Source: Vibrio sp. CAU 1672 (GTDB lineage Bacteria; Pseudomonadota; Gammaproteobacteria; Enterobacterales; Vibrionaceae). From it: a stretch of DNA of 63,595 bases. Shown piece by piece: positions 36,315-44,504 of the stretch; positions within the stretch are counted from its first letter, which is position 1, and the number at the start of each line of letters is the position of its first letter. Position numbers and translations under genes: made by a program. The notes below the pieces were generated by a model, which did no database searches, was not told where the DNA came from, and saw only the letters and a program-made list of their open reading frames with translations. Location: NCBI RefSeq assembly GCF_029223195.1, contig NZ_JARHUF010000026.1:1-63595 (forward strand). Reading direction: 5' to 3'.

Positions 36315-37943
36315 TCAGTCCAGGTAGTCATAACCCGGAATGGTTAAAAAGTTGGTCAGTTGATCACTGGTAGTCAGCCTGGCCATCAAACTGGCAGCTT
36401 CTGCAAATCGGCCATTTTGATAACGCTCTTCGCCGACTTCTTGTTTCACCACTTCAATTTCCTCTTTCAGGTACAGCTCAAACAGTTCCTTGGTTACCGT
36501 CAGGCCGTTATCAAGAGTCTTGCCATGCTGAATCCATTGCCAGATAGAGGCGCGAGAAATCTCTGCCGTGGCGGCATCTTCCATCAATCCATAAATCGGC
36601 ACACAACCGTTACCCGAGATCCACGCTTCGATGTACTGCAGAGCGACACGAATATTGTGGCGCATGCCTTGTTCTGAGCGTTCACCCTCACACGGCTCAA
36701 GCAACTCGGCAGCAGTAATAGGAGCATCCTGCTCACGGCTCACGTCAAGCTGGTTACTCCGCTCACCAAACGCTGCACTGAACACTTCCATCGCGGTATC
36801 TGCCAGGCCTGGGTGCGCCACCCAGGTACCATCATGGCCGTTCTCGGCTTCCAGCGCTTTATCGTTACGGATCTTATCCAGTACCTTTTGATTCTCTTGG
36901 GGATCTTTGGCCGGAATGAAGGCGGCCATTCCTCCCATCGCAAAGGCGCCACGTTTGTGGCAGGTGCGCACCAGCAGTCGCGAGTAAGCGTTCAGGAACG
37001 GCTTATCCATGGTCACCACCTGACGATCAGGCAGTACTCGCTCAGGGTGTTTCTTCAGTGTTTTGATGTAGCTGAAAATGTAATCCCAGCGACCGCAGTT
37101 GAGTCCAACAATATGTTCTTTAAGCGAGAACAAGATCTCGTCCATCTCAAATACCGCAGGCAGGGTCTCTATCAGAACGGTCGCTTTGATGGTGCCAGTA
37201 TCTAAACCGAAGTACTCTTCGGTGAAATGGAACACTTCACTCCACCATTTGGCTTCCTGATGAGACTGCAGTTTGGGAATGTAGAAGTAAGGGCCGCTGC
37301 CCTTTGTCAGTAACGCCTGGTAGTTGTTATAGAAATACAGCGCAAAGTCGAACAACGCTCCGGGAATGCTTTCACCGTGCCACGTAACATGTTTTTCTTT
37401 TAAGTGCAGTCCGCGTACACGGCAAATCAATACTGCCGGGTCATCGGCCAGCTGATACTGCTGGCCAGTAGCGGGGTTGGTATAGCTGATGGTGCCGTTC
37501 ACCGCATCACGCAGGTTGACCTGACCATCCAGCACTTTACTCCATGCCGGAGACATCGAGTCTTCAAAATCCGCCATAAACACTTTCACATTGGCGTTGA
37601 GTGCATTGATCACCATTTTGCGATCTGTCGGACCGGTGATCTCCACCCGGCGATCTTGCAGATCTTGCGGAATACCCAAAATCTGCCAGCTTCCTTCGCG
37701 GATATCTTGAGTTTCTGGTAAAAAATCCGGCAACTCTCCGCCATCAATACGGGCTTGCTGCTCTTCCCGGCCGCTAAGCAGTTGCTCAACACGTCCGGCA
37801 AACTTTTCACACAGCAAAGATAAAAAGGTTTGGGCTTCATTAGGGAAAATTGCTTGATGTTCAGGCAACAGGGTACCGTTCACTGCAAGCATGCCTTGGG
37901 TCTGCTGTGGTTGTTGTGTTTTTTGATCGGTCTGAGCAAGCAT
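36315..37943 (-). CDS. aceB: Malate synthase A
   Basis: AceB condenses glyoxylate with acetyl-CoA to malate. The protein of about 542 residues contains NVKVFMADFEDSMSP, ICRVRGLHLKEKH, LIETLPAVFEMDEIL and LNCGRWDYIFSYIKT, typical of malate synthase A. An ATG at 37947-37949 lies too close to the AAGGA ribosome site. The ATG at 37943 (MLAQTDQ) has a 9-base spacing, so I prefer it. It is the first gene of aceBA. With satP it lets the cell grow on acetate. Confidence 0.95.
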   Translation of the reverse strand: MLAQTDQKTQQPQQTQGMLAVNGTLLPEHQAIFPNEAQTFLSLLCEKFAGRVEQLLSGREEQQARIDGGELPDFLPETQDIREGSWQILGIPQDLQDRRVEITGPTDRKMVINALNANVKVFMADFEDSMSPAWSKVLDGQVNLRDAVNGTISYTNPATGQQYQLADDPAVLICRVRGLHLKEKHVTWHGESIPGALFDFALYFYNNYQALLTKGSGPYFYIPKLQSHQEAKWWSEVFHFTEEYFGLDTGTIKATVLIETLPAVFEMDEILFSLKEHIVGLNCGRWDYIFSYIKTLKKHPERVLPDRQVVTMDKPFLNAYSRLLVRTCHKRGAFAMGGMAAFIPAKDPQENQKVLDKIRNDKALEAENGHDGTWVAHPGLADTAMEVFSAAFGERSNQLDVSREQDAPITAAELLEPCEGERSEQGMRHNIRVALQYIEAWISGNGCVPIYGLMEDAATAEISRASIWQWIQHGKTLDNGLTVTKELFELYLKEEIEVVKQEVGEERYQNGRFAEAASLMARLTTSDQLTNFLTIPGYDYLD

Positions 37944-38548
37944 AATCATTCATCCTTAACGAGCTTCTTCATTGATAGCACAAAGCCTAAAACTACATTT
38001 GTAAGTTAAAAACAACAAATCACATCCTTAGATTTGATGGTCATCCGGCGTTTGCATGCCTATACATTGCGCAAGCCAGGCGGCTTTTGCAATCTAGACA
38101 TAAGTATTACAAGCCTTTAATTAAGCTATACCAACAAGAATTTAAACGGAACCCCCAAAGTAAACAAAACGTTAAATTCAAAGTTTTATCCGGTATCAAA
38201 CAAACCTTTGATTTTGAGCTCGTTTCTGTAAGTTATTACGTAATTAATTTACACAAATTTCTGATGTCGTGTCGAAATTAAAACAAGCGTATGAATAATG
38301 AGTCGAGGGAAAATCCCTTGTATTCACAAGGGCTGGCAGCGGGAAATCAAACGGCGCTTAAACAGAACTGACGGTGCAATGTGTAAAATTAACAATGTGA
38401 AATTTCACTATTTTATGAAATCTTCATGCAAGATTGTCTGTGAAATTTTACAAGTTAAAGTTTACCAATAGAATAAAATGCTAAAAAACGCACCTGTTAC
38501 AGTGCGTTTTTGGAAAATTAAGCCCGGGGAGTCCGCTAATACTTATTG
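37944..38548. other. AT-rich intergenic region between aceB and oxyR2
   Basis: About 600 bases without a credible gene. It contains the aceB upstream region, a perfect hairpin CCCTTGT/ACAAGGG at 38315-38332, two related motifs TGTGAAATTTCAC and TGTGAAATTTTAC about 50 bases apart near 38395-38456, and the oxyR2 terminator. A 64-codon plus-strand frame at 38087-38281 shows no recognisable domain. Confidence 0.5.
38484..38512 (-). terminator. Rho-independent terminator of oxyR2
   Basis: AAAAAACGCAC and GTGCGTTTTT pair; T-runs occur on both strands. It lies 37 bases after the oxyR2 stop. Confidence 0.85.
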
Positions 38549-39454
38549 CTAAAGCAGTTCAGACACCACTTCTGCCAGTTGATTGAAAGTATTGATACGA
38601 GAGGAACTCGGTCGCCAAACCAAACCAATCTCGCGGTACGCTTGCTGGCCAGGTGGATCAATCACGACCAGATTCTGGTTGTGTAACAGCCCATGATCGA
38701 TCGCCATCTGAGGAATAAAGGTAGTCCCTAACCCGTTTGCGACCATCTGCACCAGTGTATGTAAGCTGGTTGCCGTGAACGGATTAATTTTTTCTTTGTC
38801 GGTCAGCTTACAAGCCGATACCGCATGTTCCGTCAGGCAGTGTTCTTTTTCTAACAAGAATACAGACTCATCCGGCAGATCCGCATAGCGGATCGGCAGC
38901 GGCACAGAGTGCACTTGATTGGCACTGATCACCATCCGAAAAGGATCCTGCCCGACCACACAACTTTGCATGCCGTCGATTTCGACCGGCAGAGCCAGGA
39001 TCAGTACATCCAGTTGGCCGTTACGCAGAGCCTGGAGCAAGTTGGTGGTGGTGTCTTCTCTGAGCAGCAGGTTCAGTTGCGGGAAACGATAGTTTACCTC
39101 TTGAACCAAATCACACAGCAAGAATGGGGCAATAGTAGGAATACAACCAACTTTCAGTTGACCTTGCATATCATCCCCCTGGCACAAACGCCCCAGCTCA
39201 ACCAGATCTTGCCCTTTCGCTAACAGATCGCGTCCATGCTGCACCACCATCTCACCGGCTTGAGTAAAAACCAGTGGGCTTTTTTTGTCTTTCTTTTCGT
39301 ACAAGGGACAGCCAATTAACTCTTCCAGGTTTTGTATCCCTTTGCTCAAAGTTGACTGACTGACAAAACAACGCTCGGCAGCATCGCTGAAATGTCGGGT
39401 TTCATGCAGTGTGACCAGATAGTGTAACTGCTTCAAACTGGGCCACTTATTCAT
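38549..39454 (-). CDS. oxyR2: Peroxide-sensing LysR regulator OxyR2
   Basis: The 301-residue LysR-family protein has the N-terminal helix-turn-helix (FSDAAERCFVSQSTLSKGI, residues 22-40) and a redox regulatory domain. Cys206 and Cys215 are spaced C-x8-C as in E. coli OxyR (199/208), so the disulfide switch is present. Glu at position 204, two residues before the sensing cysteine, is the residue reported to make V. vulnificus OxyR2 hypersensitive; OxyR1 and E. coli OxyR have Gly there. It is divergent from a 2-Cys peroxiredoxin gene, the arrangement of oxyR2/ahpC in V. cholerae. It should activate that peroxiredoxin under low peroxide. Confidence 0.9.
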   Translation of the reverse strand: MNKWPSLKQLHYLVTLHETRHFSDAAERCFVSQSTLSKGIQNLEELIGCPLYEKKDKKSPLVFTQAGEMVVQHGRDLLAKGQDLVELGRLCQGDDMQGQLKVGCIPTIAPFLLCDLVQEVNYRFPQLNLLLREDTTTNLLQALRNGQLDVLILALPVEIDGMQSCVVGQDPFRMVISANQVHSVPLPIRYADLPDESVFLLEKEHCLTEHAVSACKLTDKEKINPFTATSLHTLVQMVANGLGTTFIPQMAIDHGLLHNQNLVVIDPPGQQAYREIGLVWRPSSSRINTFNQLAEVVSELL

Positions 39455-39654
39455 AATTATGTCGGTTCCTTTCGCCGTAGTAGTGATCAGGATTCCAGTT
39501 TGAGTGTCATCGTTTTTTTCGATTAACTCAATCTATTTATTTCGCTTTTTTCAATACTACAATCTGTACTATAGTTTGTCTCGTACAAACACGGACCAAG
39601 CCCTGAATACTGTAAAACGGTTTGGAACTAAACATATTTTTTAGGAGCAATAAA
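39455..39654. promoter_or_regulatory. Divergent oxyR2/ahpC control region
   Basis: A -10-like TACTAT for ahpC lies at 39567-39572 with a poor -35, as expected for an activator-dependent promoter. AT-rich half-sites resembling the OxyR motif (ATAG...CTAT) occur around 39522-39537 and 39567-39574. The match is loose. Confidence 0.4.
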
Positions 39655-40263
39655 ATGGTACTAGTCGGTCGTCAAGCCCCTGATTTTACTGCAGCAGCTG
39701 TTCTAGGTAACGGTGAAATCGTTGAAAACTTCAACTTTGCAGAGTTCACGAAAGGTAAGAAAGCTGTAGTTTTCTTCTACCCACTAGATTTTACGTTCGT
39801 TTGCCCTTCTGAGCTGATCGCATTCGATAACCGTTACGAAGATTTCCAGGCAAAAGGTGTTGAAGTAATCGGCGTTTCTATTGACTCTCAGTTCTCACAT
39901 AACGCATGGCGTAACACCCCGGTTGAAAACGGTGGTATTGGCCAGGTTAAGTACCCACTTATCGCTGACGTTAAGCACGAAATCTGCAAAGCGTACGATG
40001 TTGAACACCCAGAAGAAGGCGTGGCTTTCCGCGGCTCATTCCTAATCGACGAAGACGGTCTGGTTCGTCACCAAGTAGTCAATGACCTGCCTCTGGGCCG
40101 TAACATCGATGAGATGCTACGCATGGTTGACGCTCTAAACTTCCACCAGAAACACGGCGAAGTATGCCCAGCGCAATGGGAAGAAGGTAAAGCAGGTATG
40201 GATGCATCACCAAAAGGTGTCGCTGCATTCCTATCTGAGCACGCAGACGACCTAAGCAAATAA
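39655..40263 (+). CDS. ahpC: Typical 2-Cys peroxiredoxin (AhpC/Prx family)
   Basis: The 202-residue enzyme reduces hydrogen peroxide and organic peroxides. The peroxidatic cysteine is in FVCPSELIAF and the resolving cysteine in EVCPAQW near the C terminus. The start MVLVGRQAPDF follows AGGAG. It is divergent from oxyR2 and has its own terminator, so it is probably a single-gene unit under OxyR2 control. It corresponds to the AhpC/Prx2-type protein of Vibrio. Codon use (strongly biased, few rare codons) suggests high expression. Confidence 0.94.
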   Translation: MVLVGRQAPDFTAAAVLGNGEIVENFNFAEFTKGKKAVVFFYPLDFTFVCPSELIAFDNRYEDFQAKGVEVIGVSIDSQFSHNAWRNTPVENGGIGQVKYPLIADVKHEICKAYDVEHPEEGVAFRGSFLIDEDGLVRHQVVNDLPLGRNIDEMLRMVDALNFHQKHGEVCPAQWEEGKAGMDASPKGVAAFLSEHADDLSK

Positions 40264-40374
40264 TTGCTTAACAGCACCTAAGCTCAATAGGTGTGGCGGT
40301 TGGATATCAAATAATAAAGCAATAAGCTCGCGCAAAAAGCGCAAACGCCAATCAGTCGAAGTAAAGTCCTATCC

Positions 40375-40402
40375 AAGCCCGGAGCCCTGCTCCGGGCTTT
40401 TT
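40375..40402 (+). terminator. Rho-independent terminator of ahpC
   Basis: AAGCCCGGAG and CTCCGGGCTT form a perfect 10-base stem followed by TTTC. Confidence 0.9.
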
Positions 40403-40535
40403 CATGTTCAAAATCCCCACAAAAGAGGCACTAACTCACAGCAAACTTTACCTCTATTTCTAACCTGTTGCAGACAAAATCCTGAACAAAGCCCTGTTAC
40501 TATTGCTCGCAACAACGACTCTCCAGGATAAGTAA

Positions 40536-41285
40536 ATGAATGCTCAGTTAGAAGTCTGCATTGACAACATTGAATCGCTCCACAATGCCATTGCCGGCGG
40601 AGCCACCCGCATCGAGCTGTGCTCTTCGCTCAGTCTCGGCGGGCTTACCCCCAGTTACGGTTTTATGCGCTTAGCCGCGAAATGCTCCCCCATCCCGGTC
40701 TACGCCATGATCCGTCCCCGCCAGGGTGATTTTTTCTACAGCGAAGAGGAAATTGAAACAATGTGTCTGGATATTGAGTCAGCACACCTGGCAGGATTAG
40801 ATGGTGTGGTTCTGGGCGTCCTGACGCACGACGGACACATTCATCTGCCCCATGCCACTACGTTGTGTGCAAAAGCTCATGCACTCGGCTTAGGCGTCAC
40901 CTTCCACCGGGCCTTTGATCAGTGTCGAGAAGCATCACAGGCGCTGGAAGAAATCATTAGTCTGGGCTGTGAGCGCGTCCTGACTTCCGGCCTGGCCCCC
41001 AGTGCACCGCAAGGGATTGAGGTTTTAAAGTCTCTGGTGCAACAAGCTCACGGGCGTATCTCCATCATGGCGGGAGCTGGCGTGAATGCCGGAAATGTCA
41101 ACCAACTGATTGAACAGGCGCAGATTGAGGAAGTGCATCTTTCCGGAAAAACCACTCGCCCGAGTCAGATGACCTTCATCGCTGCACAAAGCAAAATGGG
41201 CGCTGCCGGGGTGGATGACTTTATCATTCCCATCACCAGCACTGAAGCAATCGCCAGTGTGACGGCTACCCTAAAACGAGGGTAA
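40536..41285 (+). CDS. cutC: CutC family protein
   Basis: The 249-residue TIM-barrel protein matches CutC: EVCIDNIESLHNAIAGGATRIELCSSL at the N terminus (shown here by its key residues IELC), VYAMIRPRQGDFFYSEEE, GVVLGVLTHDG, TFHRAFD and MAGAGVNAGN. CutC was named for copper homeostasis in E. coli, but its direct role is doubtful. The start follows AGGATAAGTAA. It is transcribed alone. Confidence 0.93.
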   Translation: MNAQLEVCIDNIESLHNAIAGGATRIELCSSLSLGGLTPSYGFMRLAAKCSPIPVYAMIRPRQGDFFYSEEEIETMCLDIESAHLAGLDGVVLGVLTHDGHIHLPHATTLCAKAHALGLGVTFHRAFDQCREASQALEEIISLGCERVLTSGLAPSAPQGIEVLKSLVQQAHGRISIMAGAGVNAGNVNQLIEQAQIEEVHLSGKTTRPSQMTFIAAQSKMGAAGVDDFIIPITSTEAIASVTATLKRG

Positions 41286-41478
41286 CGATAAATTTTGCTT
41301 AACCCAGGTCAGTTCCAGAAGGACGAACTGATCTGCGCAAGCTTCTGCGGTATTTGGCCGGCTGACCAACACCCGGTGCCAACCGTTTTACCCGGCGTTT
41401 CAACCTAAAATTTGCACAAAAGATCAACATACCAACCCAGTTGAGTGCTAACATGTTGATAACAAAGGAAGGTAAAGC

Positions 41479-42255
41479 ATGTCAAAACTCAAAAAAAAGG
41501 GCTATGAAAACGAGCTGGAAAAGCTGCAAATTGAACTGGTTAAGCTGCAAGAGTGGGTCAAGCTCAAGGGCCTCAAAGTAGTGGTGATCTTTGAAGGACG
41601 AGATGCCGCCGGCAAAGGTGGGGTCATCAAACGGATCACCGAAAAACTCAACCCGCGGGTATGCCGGGTCGCTGCCCTGCCCGCTCCCACCGAAAAAGAG
41701 CGAACGCAGTGGTACTTCCAACGCTATGTGGCCCATCTGCCCTCAGCCGGAGAAATGGTGCTGTTTGACCGCAGCTGGTATAACCGTGCCGGGGTCGAGA
41801 AAGTCATGGGTTTTTGTACCCTGGAAGAATATGAAGAATTCCTGCACTCCTGCCCGGAGTTTGAACGCATGCTGCAACGTTCCGGAATTATCTTGATCAA
41901 GTACTGGTTTTCCGTCTCGGATGAAGAGCAGGAAAAGCGCTTTCGGGGCCGGATCAATACTCCGATAAAACGCTGGAAATTCAGCCCGCTGGATTTAGAA
42001 TCGCGTAACCGCTGGGCGGAGTATTCAGAAGCCAAAGACAAAATGTTTGCTTACACAGACACCAAACACAGCCCCTGGTGGGTTGTCCCTTCCGACAATA
42101 AAAAGCGCGCCCGGCTCAACTGTATCAGCCACTTACTCAGCCAAATTGAATATAAAGAGATTGACCACCCAAAAATTGTACTGCCTAAATTGAACACCGA
42201 AGGCTACGTGCGGACGTCAATTCACGATCAAACCTTTGTTCCAGAAAAGTATTAG
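41479..42255 (+). CDS. ppk2: Polyphosphate kinase 2 family protein
   Basis: The 258-residue protein has the PPK2 Walker A GRDAAGKGG (about residues 39-47), the lid region with PTEKERTQWYFQRY and the Walker B LFDRSWYNRAGVE. PPK2 enzymes use polyphosphate to phosphorylate nucleotides (GDP or ADP), working mostly in the direction opposite to PPK1. The length and motif set fit a single-domain class I enzyme. The start follows AAGGAAGG. A LysR gene starts 9 bases after its stop, so the two may share a transcript. Confidence 0.93.
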   Translation: MSKLKKKGYENELEKLQIELVKLQEWVKLKGLKVVVIFEGRDAAGKGGVIKRITEKLNPRVCRVAALPAPTEKERTQWYFQRYVAHLPSAGEMVLFDRSWYNRAGVEKVMGFCTLEEYEEFLHSCPEFERMLQRSGIILIKYWFSVSDEEQEKRFRGRINTPIKRWKFSPLDLESRNRWAEYSEAKDKMFAYTDTKHSPWWVVPSDNKKRARLNCISHLLSQIEYKEIDHPKIVLPKLNTEGYVRTSIHDQTFVPEKY

Positions 42256-42264
42256 AGATCTGCT

Positions 42265-43194
42265 ATGGCAAAAGACCGGTTCCACAATCTTGATCTGAAC
42301 CTGCTCAAAACCTTTATGGTATTGATACAAGAAAAAAACATGCGTAAAGCATCGCAACGTTTGCTTGTCTCGCAGCCAGCCATCAGTCAAGCACTGCAAA
42401 AAATGCGTCACCATTTTAATGATGAGTTGTTTGTGAAAGTCAAAACCGGACTTGAGCCGACTCCTTTTGCTGAGTCGCTGGCTAATCAAATCGCGCCTAT
42501 CCTGGATGAACTCGCTGCCGCACTGAACCGCTCTTACCAGTTTAACCCCGGTGAAATTGACCATAAGCTGCGTATTGCACTATCTCCTATAACCTTAAAC
42601 TGCCTGTCTGGAAGCCTGTTTGAACAACTTCGCCAGCAAGCTCCCAGAGCTCAGTTAGAGTTGGTCAGTTGGAACAATAATAGTGAAAATGAGCTCATAA
42701 AAGGTGAAACACTGATTGGTATCAATTATGGTGTGCAACTACCGAATAAGGAAATCTACGCCCAGAAGCTGATCGATTTAAGTGGTAGGGTACTGGTCCG
42801 CAAAGACCATCCAATAAAAAAAACCACAGCTGTACCAGAAGACTTTTCGCGCTATGAAATTGCGTCGCTGATTACACCGGGCTGGAATGACAACTTCAGC
42901 GTAGCCTCACGTATACTGACGCAAAGGGGCATCGAGCACAAAATTGGTTTTCGTTCAGAGCTGGTGATGGCTGTGATTGATGTGATTCAACACACTGACA
43001 TGTACTTTCCGCACTCCAACCTCTTCCCGGTGGAACAATACCCTAATTTACGTGCTATCGATGTTGCGATTGATGGCCGAACTTTCGACATCCCGGTATT
43101 TTGTCACACGCATTTACGCAACCGCAACAACCCACTAGTACGGTGGCTATTCGGCTTAATCCAGGAGATACTTACCAAGCAGGTAAATAAGTAG
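42265..43194 (+). CDS. LysR-family regulator, LeuO/NodD-like
   Basis: The 309-residue protein has the N-terminal LysR helix-turn-helix: LDLNLLKTFMVLIQEKN, ASQRLLVSQPAISQALQKM and the wing DELFVKVKTGLEPT. A periplasmic-binding-like effector domain follows from about residue 90. The DLNLLKTF start and DELFV wing resemble the LeuO/NodD branch. It is close behind ppk2 and 141 bases before the Pro-rich surface protein gene on the same strand. I infer that it may control the two envelope genes that follow, but no binding test is possible here. The effector is unknown. Confidence 0.88.
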   Translation: MAKDRFHNLDLNLLKTFMVLIQEKNMRKASQRLLVSQPAISQALQKMRHHFNDELFVKVKTGLEPTPFAESLANQIAPILDELAAALNRSYQFNPGEIDHKLRIALSPITLNCLSGSLFEQLRQQAPRAQLELVSWNNNSENELIKGETLIGINYGVQLPNKEIYAQKLIDLSGRVLVRKDHPIKKTTAVPEDFSRYEIASLITPGWNDNFSVASRILTQRGIEHKIGFRSELVMAVIDVIQHTDMYFPHSNLFPVEQYPNLRAIDVAIDGRTFDIPVFCHTHLRNRNNPLVRWLFGLIQEILTKQVNK

Positions 43195-43335
43195 AGCTTA
43201 TCACCGAGATAACGTCTATTACTTAGTCATAACCAAAATCACTCAATAAAATGACGCTCAACTTAAAGGAACTTCGCCAACAGCGAAAAGCCACAGTAAG
43301 GATGCTGCCGTTGTTTAATTATTGAGAGTAAAGAT

Positions 43336-43974
43336 ATGTCTAACCATACTGTTAAACTAGCCGCCGCATGTGCCATTCTAGCGTCATTCCAAGCACTTGC
43401 CGCACTGGAGCCACCCCGGCCCAACCCGGGCATTCCGACCAATCCAATTCAGGGTATCCCTGAGCATCCTACCTTACCGCAAGTGGATAACAGTGTTCCT
43501 GGCATCCCGGACCGTCCACGCCCCGACATGCCGGCAACACCGCCTATAGAAGCCGCTCCGGAACAACCGGTATTGCCAGAAAAAGACAATGGTATACCTG
43601 GGATCCCTGATCGCCCGACACCTCAGCTGCCATCTAACCCAATTGAGGCTACTCCGGTCGACGATCGCCTTAATTATCTCGAAAACTTGGCAGTAGAATA
43701 CGACTATCGTTTAAATCAACAAGCCGAACAGATGGATGGTATCCGTGCGAGCCTGCATGCCGTGACCAATGCACGTCCTTATGCGGCCAATGGTGAATTT
43801 GCTCTAGGTGCCGGTGTCGGTTTTTCCGGCAGCAAAGAAGCTCTGGCTGTTGGCGGCGCTTACGGAATCAATGATCAGATAAGCGTCTCCGGCACCTTCC
43901 ACTACGAATCGTCTGGCAAATACTCTTCATCAGATGTGGCCGGAGGTGTCGGTGTACAAATCAAATTCAACTAA
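43336..43974 (+). CDS. Miniature YadA-type surface protein with Pro-rich repeat region
   Basis: The 212-residue protein has a signal peptide (residues 1-23, ending ALAA). A proline-rich segment follows (about 26 of 83 residues in 25-107) with a tandem repeat of about 33 residues containing VPGIPDRP and GIPGIPDRP. Next is a short predicted coiled coil (about 108-145, DDRLNYLENLAVEYDYRLNQ). The C-terminal region (about 146-212) reads ARPYAANGEFALGAGVGF, GGAYGINDQISVSG and ends KFN. The last part matches the YadA membrane anchor of trimeric autotransporters (type Vc secretion). The usual head and stalk domains are absent; the passenger is only the Pro-rich arm. The protein ends in FN, while anchors usually end in F or W. 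Target is unknown. Confidence 0.8.
   Translation: MSNHTVKLAAACAILASFQALAALEPPRPNPGIPTNPIQGIPEHPTLPQVDNSVPGIPDRPRPDMPATPPIEAAPEQPVLPEKDNGIPGIPDRPTPQLPSNPIEATPVDDRLNYLENLAVEYDYRLNQQAEQMDGIRASLHAVTNARPYAANGEFALGAGVGFSGSKEALAVGGAYGINDQISVSGTFHYESSGKYSSSDVAGGVGVQIKFN
43447..43641 (+). repeat. Tandem repeat coding for the Pro-rich arm
   Basis: Residues 38-70 and 71-102 of the surface protein align with a period of 32-33 residues (IxxxPExPxLPxxDNxxPGIPDRP), and a third copy begins at residue 103. The repeats have diverged at DNA level, so recent slippage is unlikely. Confidence 0.75.
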
Positions 43975-44021
43975 CTCTGGGTTAGCAGATATACATAACG
44001 GCGAAGGTTCCAGGTAGAGCG

Positions 44022-44501
44022 ATGAAACATTCACTGTCATTAATGGCGCTATTAATCGCGCCTCTTTCTGCACAAGCTTCCGGTTGGTATATCTCTCCGG
44101 AGCTCAAAATTGGGTCATTTCGTGGGGCTGGCATCCAACTTGGGGCTACTGATGTGGCCGGATTCGACGCACTCTTTCTGGATTACTCACAAGTCAGTTA
44201 CAAAAGCGGTAATTTTGATGAAAAAATCGACGCTTACCGCATCGGCTTTGAGCATATGTTTGCCCATCAGCCTCAAATGGGATTTCAGGCCAGTCTGGGC
44301 TTAGCGGCTTATGAGGGAAGATATCGCGAGGAGCAGAGGGAGACTGCTGGCCTGAGTGTCGGGGGAGCATATGTTTATCAGGTGAATCCAGTGTTCTCCG
44401 TAAGAGCAGGGGCAGATCTTGACGTCTTCAAAGACGGTAAAACCCACACCTTCACTGACACTATGATTAACTTTTCTGTCGGTTTTGGTTTGCGTTTCTA
44501 A
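44022..44501 (+). CDS. Small outer-membrane beta-barrel protein, unknown function
   Basis: The 159-residue precursor has a signal peptide (residues 1-20, ending AQA) and then alternating amphipathic strands rich in Gly and aromatic residues (WYISPELKIGSF, YRIGFEHMF, MGFQASLGLAAYEG, LSVGGAYVYQV, FSVRAGADLDVF), ending in GFGLRF. A C-terminal Phe is the usual signal for the BAM complex. It would form an eight-stranded barrel. It lies 47 bases after the YadA-type gene on the same strand and probably shares its transcript. It ends 3 bases before the phoU stop on the other strand with no visible terminator. Confidence 0.7.
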   Translation: MKHSLSLMALLIAPLSAQASGWYISPELKIGSFRGAGIQLGATDVAGFDALFLDYSQVSYKSGNFDEKIDAYRIGFEHMFAHQPQMGFQASLGLAAYEGRYREEQRETAGLSVGGAYVYQVNPVFSVRAGADLDVFKDGKTHTFTDTMINFSVGFGLRF

Positions 44502-44504
44502 CGT

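Noticed and set aside
38087..38281. 64-codon plus-strand frame upstream of aceB
   Set aside because: AT-rich, no ribosome site, no domain.
38395..38409. CRP site at TGTGAAATTTCAC
   Set aside because: The half-sites are separated by too few bases for the TGTGA-N6-TCACA spacing.
43411..43660. Pro-rich repeats as a CRISPR-like or DNA-level repeat array
   Set aside because: The repeat is visible in the protein but diverged in DNA, and it lies in frame within a secreted protein gene.
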